Source of the DNA: Actinoallomurus purpureus
Lineage (GTDB): Bacteria > Actinomycetota > Actinomycetes > Streptosporangiales > Streptosporangiaceae
DNA length: 64,000 bases
Assembly: GCF_024055795.1 (NCBI RefSeq)
Contig: NZ_JAMXMY010000008.1
Location: 186,001 to 250,000 of the forward strand
Direction: 5' to 3'
Of the stretch, positions 48,273 through 56,446 are shown one piece after another. Below the pieces are notes generated by a model that was not told the DNA's origin, did not search any database, and saw only the letters and a program-made list of their open reading frames with translations. Position 1 is the first letter of the stretch, and each line of letters starts with the position of its first letter. The position numbers were made by a program, and so were the translations under genes.

Positions 48273-49202
48273 TCAGAAGTACCCCTCCCGCTTGCGATCC
48301 TCCATGGCGGCCTCACTGGTGCGGTCGTCGGCGCGGGTCTGGCCGCGCTCGGTGACCCGCGTGGCCGCGATCTCGGTGATGACATCGCCCAGCGTGACCG
48401 CCGTCGACTCGACGGCGCCCGTGCAGCTCATGTCGCCGACCGTGCGGTAGCGGACCATCGCCTCGAAGGCCGGCTCGTCGTCACCCCGGTTGGAGTACGG
48501 GCTGTCGGCGAGCAGCATGCCGTCGCGTTCGAAGACCGTGCGGGTGTGCGCGAAGTAGATGGTGGGGATCTCCAGGCCTTCGGTCTGGAGGTAGTCCCAG
48601 ATGTCGAGCTCGGTCCAGTTCGACAGCGGGAAGACCCGGATGTGCTCACCCTGCCGGAGCCGGGTGTTGTAGAGGTTCCACAGCTCCGGCCGCTGGTTCT
48701 TGGGGTCCCACTGGCCGAAGTCGTCGCGGAAGGAGAAGACGCGCTCCTTCGCGCGGGCCTTCTCCTCGTCGCGACGGGCCCCGCCGAACGCCGCATCGAA
48801 GCGGTGCTCCTCGATGGCGTCCAGCAACGTGGTGGTCTGCAGGCGGTTCCGGCTGGCCCGCCGGCCGGTCTCCTCGACCACACGTCCGTTGTCGATGGAC
48901 TCCTGGACGGAGGCGACCACCAGGCGGACGCCGAGCTCGGCGACGCGCCGGTCGCGGAACTCGATGACCTCCGCGAAGTTGTGCCCCGTGTCGACGTGCA
49001 TGACGGGGAAGGGGATCGGCGCCGGCCAGAAGGCCTTCTCGGCGAGGCGCAGCATGACGATGCTGTCCTTGCCGCCGGAGAAGAGCAGGACGGGCCGTTC
49101 GAACTCGGCCGCGACCTCCCGGATGATGTGGATCGATTCGGATTCCAGGACGTCCAGCTGGGACGTCCGGTAATCACGGGTGTCAGCGGTAGTGCGCTGC
49201 AT
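48273..49202 (-). CDS. cysD: Sulfate adenylyltransferase small subunit CysD
   Basis: The catalytic subunit of heteromeric ATP sulfurylase, 309 aa, of the PP-loop (PAPS reductase-like) family. It shows LLFSGGKDSIVMLRLAEKAF (PP-loop), FPVMHVDTGHNFAEVIEFRD, AFGGARRDEEKARAKERVFSF, and WTELDIWDYLQTEGLEIPTIYFAH. ATG 49202 has GGGAGCGG upstream and is 22 nt from the cysQ stop codon. cysQ, cysD and cysN run in that order on one strand, although a 91-nt gap separates cysD from cysN. Confidence 0.96.
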   Translation of the reverse strand: MQRTTADTRDYRTSQLDVLESESIHIIREVAAEFERPVLLFSGGKDSIVMLRLAEKAFWPAPIPFPVMHVDTGHNFAEVIEFRDRRVAELGVRLVVASVQESIDNGRVVEETGRRASRNRLQTTTLLDAIEEHRFDAAFGGARRDEEKARAKERVFSFRDDFGQWDPKNQRPELWNLYNTRLRQGEHIRVFPLSNWTELDIWDYLQTEGLEIPTIYFAHTRTVFERDGMLLADSPYSNRGDDEPAFEAMVRYRTVGDMSCTGAVESTAVTLGDVITEIAATRVTERGQTRADDRTSEAAMEDRKREGYF

Positions 49203-49224
49203 GTGAAGCCGCTCCCGGGTTCGC

Positions 49225-49995
49225 TTACGAGACCGCCCGGATACCGGCGAGCAGCGTCGGCGCCAGATCCGGGTGGCAGACCAGGATATCCGGGAGAAGG
49301 GTGTCCTCATTGTTGTAGGTCAGCGGTGTCCCGTCGATACGGGACGCGTGGGCGCCCGCGGCGAGGGCGACGGCCACCGGCGCGGCGGAGTCCCATTCGT
49401 ACTGGCCGCCCGCGTGGACGTACGCGTCGACGTCGCCCAGGATCACCGCGGCGACCTTCGCACCGGCCGATCCGATCGGGACGAGCCGGACGTTCGCGTC
49501 GAGGTCGTCGACGAGCCGATCGAGGAACGCCGGTGGGCGGCTGCGGCTCGCGGTGACGCGGATGTGCGACGGATCATGTAGCGGGCGCAGCGACGGCGGC
49601 TCCGCGGTGGAGAGGGTCCGCCCCTGGGCGGGCAGGGCGACGGCGCCGGCGCTGAGCCGCCTGGTGCCGTCCGCGGTCCGCTCCCAGAGGGCGACGTGGA
49701 CGGCCCAGTCGGCCCGCCCCTCCTCGCCGTACTCGCGGGTGCCGTCGAGCGGGTCGACGATCCACAGGCGGTCCGCGTCGAGGCGGGCGAGGTCGTCCTT
49801 GCCCTCCTCGCTGAGAACCGCGTCGCCGGGACGCTGCCGGGCGAGCGCCTCGGTCAGGTACAGGTGCGCCTCGCGGTCACCGGTGTCCCGCAGTGTGCGG
49901 ATGTCGGCGAAGCCGGATTCGGCGCGCAGGCGGAGGAGGAGCGCTCCCGCCTCGGTGGCCAGATCCCGGGCGAGTGCGTGGTCGTCGTGGGTCAC
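49225..49995 (-). CDS. cysQ: 3'(2'),5'-bisphosphate nucleotidase CysQ
   Basis: It dephosphorylates PAP to AMP, removing the toxic by-product of PAPS use by sulfotransferases or PAPS reductase. The 256-aa protein belongs to the inositol-monophosphatase-like family: VLSEEGKDD (metal Glu), LWIVDPLDGTREYGE (metal-binding DPxDGT) and GGQYEWDSAAPVAVALAAG (second WDxA motif) are intact. GTG 49995 is the likely start. It heads the cysQ-cysD-cysN run inside the EPS region. Confidence 0.92.
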   Translation of the reverse strand: MTHDDHALARDLATEAGALLLRLRAESGFADIRTLRDTGDREAHLYLTEALARQRPGDAVLSEEGKDDLARLDADRLWIVDPLDGTREYGEEGRADWAVHVALWERTADGTRRLSAGAVALPAQGRTLSTAEPPSLRPLHDPSHIRVTASRSRPPAFLDRLVDDLDANVRLVPIGSAGAKVAAVILGDVDAYVHAGGQYEWDSAAPVAVALAAGAHASRIDGTPLTYNNEDTLLPDILVCHPDLAPTLLAGIRAVS

Positions 49996-50012
49996 GTACT
50001 TCTCTCTACACG

Positions 50013-51494
50013 TCAGTAGGCGCCGGAGCCGTGGAGCACGGCGGCCCAGGTCTTCCACAGGATCTGCAAGTCGAGGGTCAAGGACCAGTTCTCGACGTAA
50101 CGCAGATCGAGGCGTACGGATTCCTCCCAGGTCAGATCGGCCCGGCCGCTCACCTGCCACAGGCCGGTCATGCCCGGCCGTACGACGAGGCGGCGGCGCA
50201 CGTCGTCACCGTACTGCGCGACCTCTTCGGGGAGCGGCGGGCGAGGGCCGACCAGCGACATGTCGCCCCACACCACGTTGAACAGCTGAGGCAGCTCGTC
50301 GAGGGAGTACCGGCGCAGCCAGGCACCGATCCGGGTGACCCGCGGATCATTCTTGATCTTGAAAAGGACGCCGTCGTGGTCGTTGAACCTCAGCAGCTCG
50401 GCCTTGCGCCGCTCGGCGTCGACGACCATCGTGCGGAACTTCAGCACCGTGAACTCGCGGCCGTCGCGGCCGACCCGGACCTGACGGAACAGCGCCGGGC
50501 CATGGCTCTCCAGCCGGATGGCGATCGCGATGGCGGCCAGCAGCGGCCACAGGACGATCAGTGCCGCGACGCCGACGGTGCGGTCGAACGCACTCTTGAT
50601 GAGCCTGCGGACGCCGGTCAGCTCCGGGTGTTCGACGTGCAGGAGCGGCAGCCCGGCGACGGGACGGATGGAGGTGCGCGGGCCGGCGACCTCCATGAGC
50701 GCGGGGGCGACGACGAGGTCGACGTCGTCCTTCTCCAGTTGCCAGGCCAGGCGGCGCAGGGCCACGCCGTCCAGCTCGGGACAGGCGAGGACGGCGACGG
50801 TGTCGGCGTGCACCGCCTCGACGGTGCCGGCGATCCCGGCGAAGTCACCGGCGACTCGTACGCCCTCGATCTCGCGGACCGCGTCGTCTCCGGAGGCGAG
50901 CATCGGCGGGACGCAGGCGGCGACGATCTCCATGCCGTGGTGGGTCTCGCGGCGCAGCTGCCGCACCAGGTCGGCCACTGCCGCCCGGTGACCGGCCGCC
51001 ACGACGCGGCGCATGCACGCGCCGGCCTTCCGCCGGTGGTGCAGCCTCTTGCGCAGCTGGTAGCGCCCGGCCAGCCCGAGCGTCGTCGTGAGGGGCAGCG
51101 CCGCGACGACGTATCCGCGGGCGACGTCCACCTTGGTGGCGTACGCGGCGATCGCCACGGTGGCGGTCAGCGAGAACCCGGCCTGGATGACGCGGCGGAA
51201 CTCCTCCGAGCCGACGCCGAAGAGCCGCTGCTCGTACGCGCGCGCCATGCCGAGCACGCCGGTCCACACGAACGGGAGGCAGAGGCTGAGGCCGATGTAG
51301 GGAGTGCTCCACGGGTCCCCGAACGAGGGGTAACGGAACCGCGCGACGAAGGCGACCAGACCCGCGAGCAGCGCGACGAGGAAATCGACGCAGAAGGCCT
51401 GACGGGCATAACCGGAGGCCCATGCCTCGGCCTGCGAACGGCTGCTGCTGTGGGCGGCCTGGGCTTCGGGCCACGCCTTTCCGACGACCGCCAT
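50013..51494 (-). CDS. Polyprenyl glycosylphosphotransferase (EPS-initiating sugar transferase)
   Basis: A WbaP/CpsE-type membrane enzyme of 493 aa that loads the first sugar-1-phosphate onto undecaprenyl phosphate. About four or five N-terminal helices are followed by a cytoplasmic nucleotide-binding-like domain. The C-terminal bacterial sugar-transferase domain holds RQVRVGRDGREFTVLKFRTM, RRYSLDELPQLFNVVWGDMSLVGPRP and RPGMTGLWQVSGR. ATG 51494 has GAGGGG upstream. Its stop codon lies 17 nt before the cysQ start, so sulfate activation may be transcribed together with EPS initiation. Confidence 0.92.
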   Translation of the reverse strand: MAVVGKAWPEAQAAHSSSRSQAEAWASGYARQAFCVDFLVALLAGLVAFVARFRYPSFGDPWSTPYIGLSLCLPFVWTGVLGMARAYEQRLFGVGSEEFRRVIQAGFSLTATVAIAAYATKVDVARGYVVAALPLTTTLGLAGRYQLRKRLHHRRKAGACMRRVVAAGHRAAVADLVRQLRRETHHGMEIVAACVPPMLASGDDAVREIEGVRVAGDFAGIAGTVEAVHADTVAVLACPELDGVALRRLAWQLEKDDVDLVVAPALMEVAGPRTSIRPVAGLPLLHVEHPELTGVRRLIKSAFDRTVGVAALIVLWPLLAAIAIAIRLESHGPALFRQVRVGRDGREFTVLKFRTMVVDAERRKAELLRFNDHDGVLFKIKNDPRVTRIGAWLRRYSLDELPQLFNVVWGDMSLVGPRPPLPEEVAQYGDDVRRRLVVRPGMTGLWQVSGRADLTWEESVRLDLRYVENWSLTLDLQILWKTWAAVLHGSGAY

Positions 51495-51586
51495 CTCACC
51501 CCTCGCCGAGGTAACACAGGACTCTGCTGGAGCAGGACGCCCAATGACCACCCAAGGTTCACACGTTTCGGCGTTTAACGCCCTTC

Positions 51587-51604
51587 GCGTCACAACGGTG
51601 ACGC
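51587..51604. promoter_or_regulatory. Inverted repeat in the promoter region of the glycosylphosphotransferase gene
   Basis: GCGTCAC-AACG-GTGACGC is an 18-bp perfect palindrome with a 4-nt centre, about 93 bp upstream of the EPS-initiating gene. I do not recognise the regulator. Confidence 0.35.
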
Positions 51605-51759
51605 TGCGTGCCGAAATATGATCTTTCAGGCGACAACCGCCGGGGAGAACGCCGCCTTGCCCGGATGCGAACACCTGGCACGATAGAGACCCAGAGCGAA
51701 CAGAGGGGCGGAAAACACGTAATCACCCGCCACTGTCGGCCGTGAGGTAACGAAGTCTT

Positions 51760-52350
51760 CTAAGCGGTGTGAAATACGTTCTGCGCGCGCTCGAGGCCGT
51801 CGGTGATGAGCGTCTCCGTGGCGTCGGCGGCACGCTCGGCGTTCAGGTCGAGCTCCTTGCGCTCGGCCGCGGAGAAGTCGCGCAGCACGAACATGGCGGC
51901 GTCCATGCGGCCGGGCGGCCGGCCGATGCCGAACCTGACCCGCGGGTAGTCGCGCCCGCCGAGCGCCTTGGTGATGGAACGCAGTCCGTTGTGCCCGTTG
52001 TCGCCCCCGCCGCGCTTCAGGCGGAGCGTGCCGTACGGGATGTCGAGTTCGTCGTGGACGACGATCACACGTTCGAGCGGCACCTTGTAGAAGTCGCGCA
52101 GGGCCTTCACGGGGCCGCCGGACTCGTTCATGTACGACCGGGGCTTGGCGAGGACCACCCGAACCCCGGCGAGACGGCCCTCGACGACGTCGGCGCGTGC
52201 CTTGTGCGCCTTGAACCGGCCGCCCATCCTCGCGGCCAGCACGTCCAGGACCATGAAGCCGGCGTTGTGCCGGTTGCCGGCGTACTCGGGGCCCGGGTTG
52301 CCGAGCCCCACGACGAGCCAGGGAGCGTCCCCGCTCACGTCCGCCATCAC
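51760..52350 (-). CDS. pth: Peptidyl-tRNA hydrolase
   Basis: It releases peptides from prematurely dissociated peptidyl-tRNA. The 196-aa protein has [22 protein letters not shown] (catalytic Asn and His), [43 protein letters not shown] (catalytic Asp and GHNGLRS motif) and [12 protein letters not shown] 52350 lies 6 nt after GGAGGG, and ATG 52347 is an alternative. The order pth, rplY is conserved in many bacteria. Confidence 0.95.
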   Translation of the reverse strand: MMADVSGDAPWLVVGLGNPGPEYAGNRHNAGFMVLDVLAARMGGRFKAHKARADVVEGRLAGVRVVLAKPRSYMNESGGPVKALRDFYKVPLERVIVVHDELDIPYGTLRLKRGGGDNGHNGLRSITKALGGRDYPRVRFGIGRPPGRMDAAMFVLRDFSAAERKELDLNAERAADATETLITDGLERAQNVFHTA

Positions 52351-52370
52351 CGACCACCCTCCGGCACATC

Positions 52371-52424
52371 AGAGCCCGCGCGGGGACCGCCGGGCCTGTC
52401 CGACGCCCATTCCGCACGGGCTCT
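52371..52424. repeat. Dispersed ~54-bp hairpin repeat, copy B
   Basis: This second copy of the palindrome at 34241-34295 shares AGAGCCC, GCCGGGC, CGCCCATTCCGC and CGGGCTCT. Its ends, AGAGCCCGCGCGG and CCGCACGGGCTCT, pair over 13 bp with one mismatch. It lies between pth and rplY, next to a second hairpin. Confidence 0.75.
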
Positions 52425-52426
52425 CC

Positions 52427-52446
52427 GCGCCCCCGTCCGGGGGCGC
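52427..52446 (-). terminator. GC-rich hairpin between rplY and pth
   Basis: GCGCCCCCG (52427-52435) pairs perfectly with CGGGGGCGC (52438-52446). It lies downstream of rplY and probably terminates or attenuates read-through into pth. Confidence 0.5.
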
Positions 52447-52550
52447 TCACACTCTCAGGAACGACGGGGCACCGAGCGGCCGACGCCGCACCAGGACCCC
52501 GAGCAGGCGGCCGGACGTCGCAGAGCGAGTCCAGCGCCTGGACGGCGCTG

Positions 52551-53177
52551 TTACTCCTCGCCGCCCTGCTCCGCAGGCTCGGCCTCGGCGGCGGGCGCCT
52601 CGACCTCACCGGTGGTCGCCGCCTCGATCTGCTCGGCCGTCGGGGCCGCCACCACGTGCAGCACCAGCGCGTCCTCGTCGGCGCCGAGGGTGGAGCCCTC
52701 CGGCAGCTTGAGGTCCTTGGCGAGGATCTGAGTGCCGACCTGCAGGCCCTCGACGTCGACCTCGACCGCCTCGGGGAGGTGGGTGGCCTCGGCCTCGAGG
52801 GCCACCTGCACGAGCTGCTGGTCGAGCATGCCGCCCGGCGCCACCTCGCCCTTGACCTGCACCGGGACCTCAACGGTGACCTTCTCGCCGCTCTTGACGA
52901 CGAGCAGGTCGACGTGCTCGAGGAAGCCCTTGAGCGGGTCGCGCTGGACGTCCTTCGGCAGCGCGAGCTCGGCGCCGCCCTCGAGACCCTCCACGCGCAG
53001 CAGCACGTTGGCGGTCTTCAGGGCGAGCATCAGCTCATGGCCGGGCAGGGTGATGTGCTTCGGGTCGGTGCCGTGACCGTACAGAACGGCGGGCACCTGG
53101 CCGGCCCTGCGAGCGCGCCGTGCGGGGCCCTTACCGAATTCGGTGCGGGGCTCGGCGGCAATGCGTACCTCGGACAC
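52551..53177 (-). CDS. rplY: 50S ribosomal protein L25/general stress protein Ctc
   Basis: This 208-aa protein binds 5S rRNA in the large subunit. The N-terminal L25 domain (RIAAEPRTEFGKGPARRARRAGQVPAVLYGHG) is followed by the CTC beta domain (VPVQVKGEVAPGGMLDQQLVQVALEAEATHLPEAVEVDVEGL). An acidic Ala/Glu-rich tail (EAPAAEAEPAEQGGEE) is typical of actinobacteria. GTG 53177 lies 8 nt after GAGGAG. Confidence 0.95.
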   Translation of the reverse strand: MSEVRIAAEPRTEFGKGPARRARRAGQVPAVLYGHGTDPKHITLPGHELMLALKTANVLLRVEGLEGGAELALPKDVQRDPLKGFLEHVDLLVVKSGEKVTVEVPVQVKGEVAPGGMLDQQLVQVALEAEATHLPEAVEVDVEGLQVGTQILAKDLKLPEGSTLGADEDALVLHVVAAPTAEQIEAATTGEVEAPAAEAEPAEQGGEE

Positions 53178-53359
53178 GGCGAAAACTCCTCGCTGAAATG
53201 AAGCTTGTCAGTACAAAGTCGACGCGCGTGACGCCGAAGATCATCGGTGCTCGTCGCGGCCGGGCTCAGAGTGAGCGAGCCCTATGGCGCAGCGTCGGAC
53301 GCACACGGTCTCCCAAGTTTAGCCGATCGGCGTTCCGGTTCGTGCCGAGGGTCGGAATC

Positions 53360-54340
53360 TCAGCTGTGACCGCCGAAGAGGCTGGTCACGGAGCCGTCGC
53401 TGAACACCTCACTGATGGCGCGGGCCAGCAGCGGAGCGATCGACAGCACGGTCAGCTTGTCGAACCGCTTGTTGTCCGGGATCGGCAAGGTGCTCGTGAG
53501 GACGACCTCGGAGATCCGGGAGTTCTTCAGCCGGTCGACGGCGGGCCCGGAGAGCACGCCGTGCGTCGCGGCCACCACGACGCGTTCGGCACCCTCCTCG
53601 AACAGCGCCTCGGACGCCTTCACGATCGTGCCACCGGTGTCGATCATGTCGTCGACGACGACACAGGTGCGGCCGGCGACCTCGCCGACGACGTCGAAGA
53701 CCTTCACCTCGTTCGCGACCTCGGGGTCGCGCCGCTTGTGAATGATCGCCATCGGGCAGCCGCCGAGCTCGTCGCTCCAGCGCTCCGCGACGCGCACGCG
53801 TCCGGCGTCCGGGGCGACCACCGTCACCTGCGCGGTGTCGAGCTTGGACCGGATGTGCTCCGTGAGCAGCGGCAGGGCGAACAAGTGGTCCACCGGACCG
53901 TTGAAGAAGCCCTGGATCTGCGCGGTGTGCAGGTCGACCACCATGAGCCGGTCCGCCCCGGCGGTCTTGAACAGATCCGCCATCAGGCGGGCGGAGATCG
54001 GCTCACGGCCGCGGTGCTTCTTGTCCTGCCGCGCGTATCCGAAGAACGGCGCGACCACGGTGATCCGCTTGGCCGACGCGCGCTTGAGCGCGTCGACCAT
54101 GATCAGCTGCTCCATGATCCACTGGTTGATCGGCGCGGTGTGGCTCTGCAGCACGAACGCGTCAGAACCGCGCACCGACTCGTTGAACCGCACGAACGTC
54201 TCACCGTTCGCGAAGTCGTACGCCGACGTGGGCGTCGGCTCGACGCCGAGAGCGTCGGCCACCTCTTCGGCCAGCTCGGGGTATGCCCGGCCGGAGAAGA
54301 GCATCAGCTTCTTCTCGCCCGTCGCCTTGATCCCTGTCAC
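53360..54340 (-). CDS. prs: Ribose-phosphate pyrophosphokinase (PRPP synthase)
   Basis: It makes PRPP from ribose 5-phosphate and ATP for nucleotide, His and Trp synthesis. The 326-aa protein shows LMLFSGRAYPELAEEVA, the FANGETFVRFNESVRG segment, PFFGYARQDKKHRGREPISARL (ATP/R5P binding) and CVVVDDMIDTGGTIVKA (PRPP-binding loop). GTG 54340 follows AGGGGGA. The glmU stop codon is 13 nt upstream, so glmU and prs form an operon. Confidence 0.96.
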   Translation of the reverse strand: MTGIKATGEKKLMLFSGRAYPELAEEVADALGVEPTPTSAYDFANGETFVRFNESVRGSDAFVLQSHTAPINQWIMEQLIMVDALKRASAKRITVVAPFFGYARQDKKHRGREPISARLMADLFKTAGADRLMVVDLHTAQIQGFFNGPVDHLFALPLLTEHIRSKLDTAQVTVVAPDAGRVRVAERWSDELGGCPMAIIHKRRDPEVANEVKVFDVVGEVAGRTCVVVDDMIDTGGTIVKASEALFEEGAERVVVAATHGVLSGPAVDRLKNSRISEVVLTSTLPIPDNKRFDKLTVLSIAPLLARAISEVFSDGSVTSLFGGHS

Positions 54341-54353
54341 CCGTACAGTCCCC

Positions 54354-55802
54354 CTACTCGCTGTCCTGGCCGTCCCGCTCGCGGGCGCGCCGGGCCGCCT
54401 CCGCCGAGGGGGTGCCTTCGCGCTTGCGCTCGACCCACCCCTCGACGTTGCGCTGCCGGGCGCGGGCGACCGCCATGGCACCGGGCGGCACGTCATCCGT
54501 GATCACCGAACCGGCCGCGGTGTACGCGCCATCGCCGATCGTGACGGGAGCGACGATCATGTTGTCGCTCCCGACCTTGACGTGGTCGCCGACGACGCTG
54601 CGGCTCTTGGTCACGCCGTCGTAGTTGACGAAGACGCACGCGGCGCCGATGTTGGAGCCCGCACCGATCTCCGCGTCGCCGACGTAGGTCAGGTGCGGAA
54701 CCTTGCTGCCCGCGCCGACGACGGCGTTCTTCGTCTCCACGTACGTGCCGATCTTGGCCTTGCGGCCCAGCCTCGTGCCCGGCCGCAGGTAGGCGAAGGG
54801 ACCGACGTTCACCTCCGGCCCGATCTCGGCGGAGACGCACACGGCGTTGACGACGACGGCGTCCTCCCCGACCGAGGTGTCGGTCAGCGTGGAGTTCGGG
54901 CCGATCCGCGCGCCCGCCGCCACGTGGGTGGCGCCGCGCAGCTGGGTGTTGGGCTCGATGATCACGTCGGGCTCGAGCGTCACCTGCACGTCGATCCACG
55001 TGGACACCGGGTCGACGATCGTGACGCCGGCGCGCATGTGCTCCTCGAGCACGCGGTCGTTCAGCTGCCGCCGCGCCTGGGCGAGCTGGACCCGGTCGTT
55101 GACGCCCTGGGTCTCGATCCAGTCGGCCGCCTTGTACGCGCCGGCCCGGTGACCGTCTCCCCGGAGGATCGCGACGACATCGGTGAGGTACTCCTCGCCG
55201 CTGGCGTTGTCGGTGGTCACCCGGCCCAGCGCGTCCGTCAGGAGCTTGCCGTCGAAGGCGTACATGCCGACGTTGATCTCATGGATGGCGCGCTGGTCCG
55301 GTCCCGCGTCCTTGTGCTCGACGATCGCGGCGACCTCGCCGCCGGGACCGCGCACGATCCGGCCGTACCCGGTCGGGTCGGGGATGTCGGTGCTCAGGAC
55401 GGTGACGGCGTTGCCCTCGGCGTCATGCGTGCGGACGAGCTCGGCCAGCGTCTCGCCCCGCAGGAGCGGGTGGTCGCCGTTGGTGACGATGACGGTGCCG
55501 GTCAGCGCACCGACCGCCTCGAGGACGACCCGCACCGCGTGGCCGGTGCCGTTCTGCTCTTCCTGGGTCACGGCGACCGCGTCCGGGGCGACCTCCGCGA
55601 GGTGCTCGACGACCTTGTCCCGGCCGTGCCCGACGACGACCACGACGCGCTCGGGCCGCAGGTCGCGGGCGGCGGCGAGGACGTGCCCCACCAGGCTGCG
55701 CCCGCCCAGCTCGTGCAGGACCTTCGGGGTGCTGCGGGATTTCATCCGGGTGCCCTCGCCCGCGGCGAGGACGATGACGGCTGCGGGGCGGCTCATGGTC
55801 AC
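54354..55802 (-). CDS. glmU: Bifunctional GlmU (GlcN-1-P acetyltransferase / GlcNAc-1-P uridyltransferase)
   Basis: It makes UDP-GlcNAc, the precursor of peptidoglycan and of many EPS units. The N-terminal pyrophosphorylase has VIVLAAGEGTRMKS, EEQNGTGHAV and IVTNGDHPLL. The C-terminal left-handed beta-helix shows hexapeptide repeats (GARIGPNSTLTD, IGPEVNVGPFAYLRPGT) and GAACVFVNYDGVTKSRSVVGD. A basic C-terminal tail (WVERKREGTPSAEAARRARER) is actinobacterial in style. GTG 55802 sits 4 nt after GAGGTGG; ATG 55796 is the alternative. Confidence 0.96.
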   Translation of the reverse strand: MTMSRPAAVIVLAAGEGTRMKSRSTPKVLHELGGRSLVGHVLAAARDLRPERVVVVVGHGRDKVVEHLAEVAPDAVAVTQEEQNGTGHAVRVVLEAVGALTGTVIVTNGDHPLLRGETLAELVRTHDAEGNAVTVLSTDIPDPTGYGRIVRGPGGEVAAIVEHKDAGPDQRAIHEINVGMYAFDGKLLTDALGRVTTDNASGEEYLTDVVAILRGDGHRAGAYKAADWIETQGVNDRVQLAQARRQLNDRVLEEHMRAGVTIVDPVSTWIDVQVTLEPDVIIEPNTQLRGATHVAAGARIGPNSTLTDTSVGEDAVVVNAVCVSAEIGPEVNVGPFAYLRPGTRLGRKAKIGTYVETKNAVVGAGSKVPHLTYVGDAEIGAGSNIGAACVFVNYDGVTKSRSVVGDHVKVGSDNMIVAPVTIGDGAYTAAGSVITDDVPPGAMAVARARQRNVEGWVERKREGTPSAEAARRARERDGQDSE

Positions 55803-56016
55803 GCGACCACCTCACCGGACGGCTCGGTGGTGCGGGTGTGACATGGCATCGCCCGATGGCTCGCTCCGCTCACTGGAGGAGGCTCCTCGGCGTCGCTGAC
55901 AGGTTCGAGCCGGGCCGCGGACGTCTGGGAGGACCTCCGGCGAGGGTGCCGACCTGCGAAGAGATGGGGTCGCAAGCCCGTAACCCGCCCGACACCCGAA
56001 GGATACCGCCCGCATC

Positions 56017-56045
56017 GCGGCCCCGCGTGCCCCGGTCGGGGCCGC
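56017..56045 (-). terminator. Hairpin downstream of tRNA-Gln
   Basis: GCGGCCCCG (56017-56025) pairs perfectly with CGGGGCCGC (56037-56045) around an 11-nt loop. It lies about 60 nt past the tRNA 3' end in the direction of transcription. Confidence 0.5.
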
Positions 56046-56106
56046 GGGCCGGTGGACCCGAGGTCACCGCGCCCGTTCGGGACGGTGGAACGCCCGGGGA
56101 ATTGGG

Positions 56107-56178
56107 CTCCGGCGTCTGGACTCGAACCAGAAATAAAGGGACCAAAACCCTCCGTGATGCCGATTTCACCACGCCGGA
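56107..56178 (-). tRNA. tRNA-Gln (anticodon UUG)
   Basis: Read on the minus strand, the 72-nt sequence folds into a cloverleaf. The acceptor arms are TCCGGCG and CGCCGGA with discriminator G. The D arm is GTGA..TCAC, the anticodon stem is GAGGG/CCCTT with loop TTTTGGT (anticodon TTG), and the T arm is TCTGG-TTCGAGT-CCAGA. The CCA end is not encoded. No other tRNA is adjacent. Confidence 0.92.
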
Positions 56179-56384
56179 TAGCGACGGCGGCACCCGCCGC
56201 CGATCACCCCTAACGATAGCGGCTGCCCCGTCGGGTGGCGCGCCGGTTTTGATCGCCCCGCGGAGGCGGCGCCGCGCGATCGAGATCTCTACGTCGCGGG
56301 CGAGGAGCCGAGTGGCGACCTGCCACCCGGCGGCCCCCATGTGACCGACACCACATGTTCGCGGGAATCCTGCCGGGTATCTTC

Positions 56385-56423
56385 TAACCTACGCCGCCGT
56401 AGGTTACGGTTGCGTAGCCGTAA
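56385..56423. promoter_or_regulatory. Two overlapping palindromes at the desaturase promoter, probable TetR operators
   Basis: TAACCTACG-CCGC-CGTAGGTTA (56385-56406) is a perfect 9+4+9 palindrome. It overlaps TTACGG-N8-CCGTAA (56404-56423). They lie just after a TATCTT -10-like element (56378-56383) and 24 bp before the desaturase start, a position suited to repression. The TetR-family gene two positions downstream is the obvious candidate ligand-sensing repressor. Confidence 0.6.
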
Positions 56424-56446
56424 GTTTCCTGGACAGGAGGACCCCT

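Larger units (their letters stand above)
55803..56446. other. Intergenic region glmU / tRNA-Gln / desaturase
   Basis: This 644-nt region carries no protein gene that I can support. It contains the glmU promoter side, a tRNA-Gln gene with a following hairpin, and the operator-rich desaturase promoter. The parts at 55803-56010 and 56180-56380 show nothing else recognisable. Confidence 0.5.
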
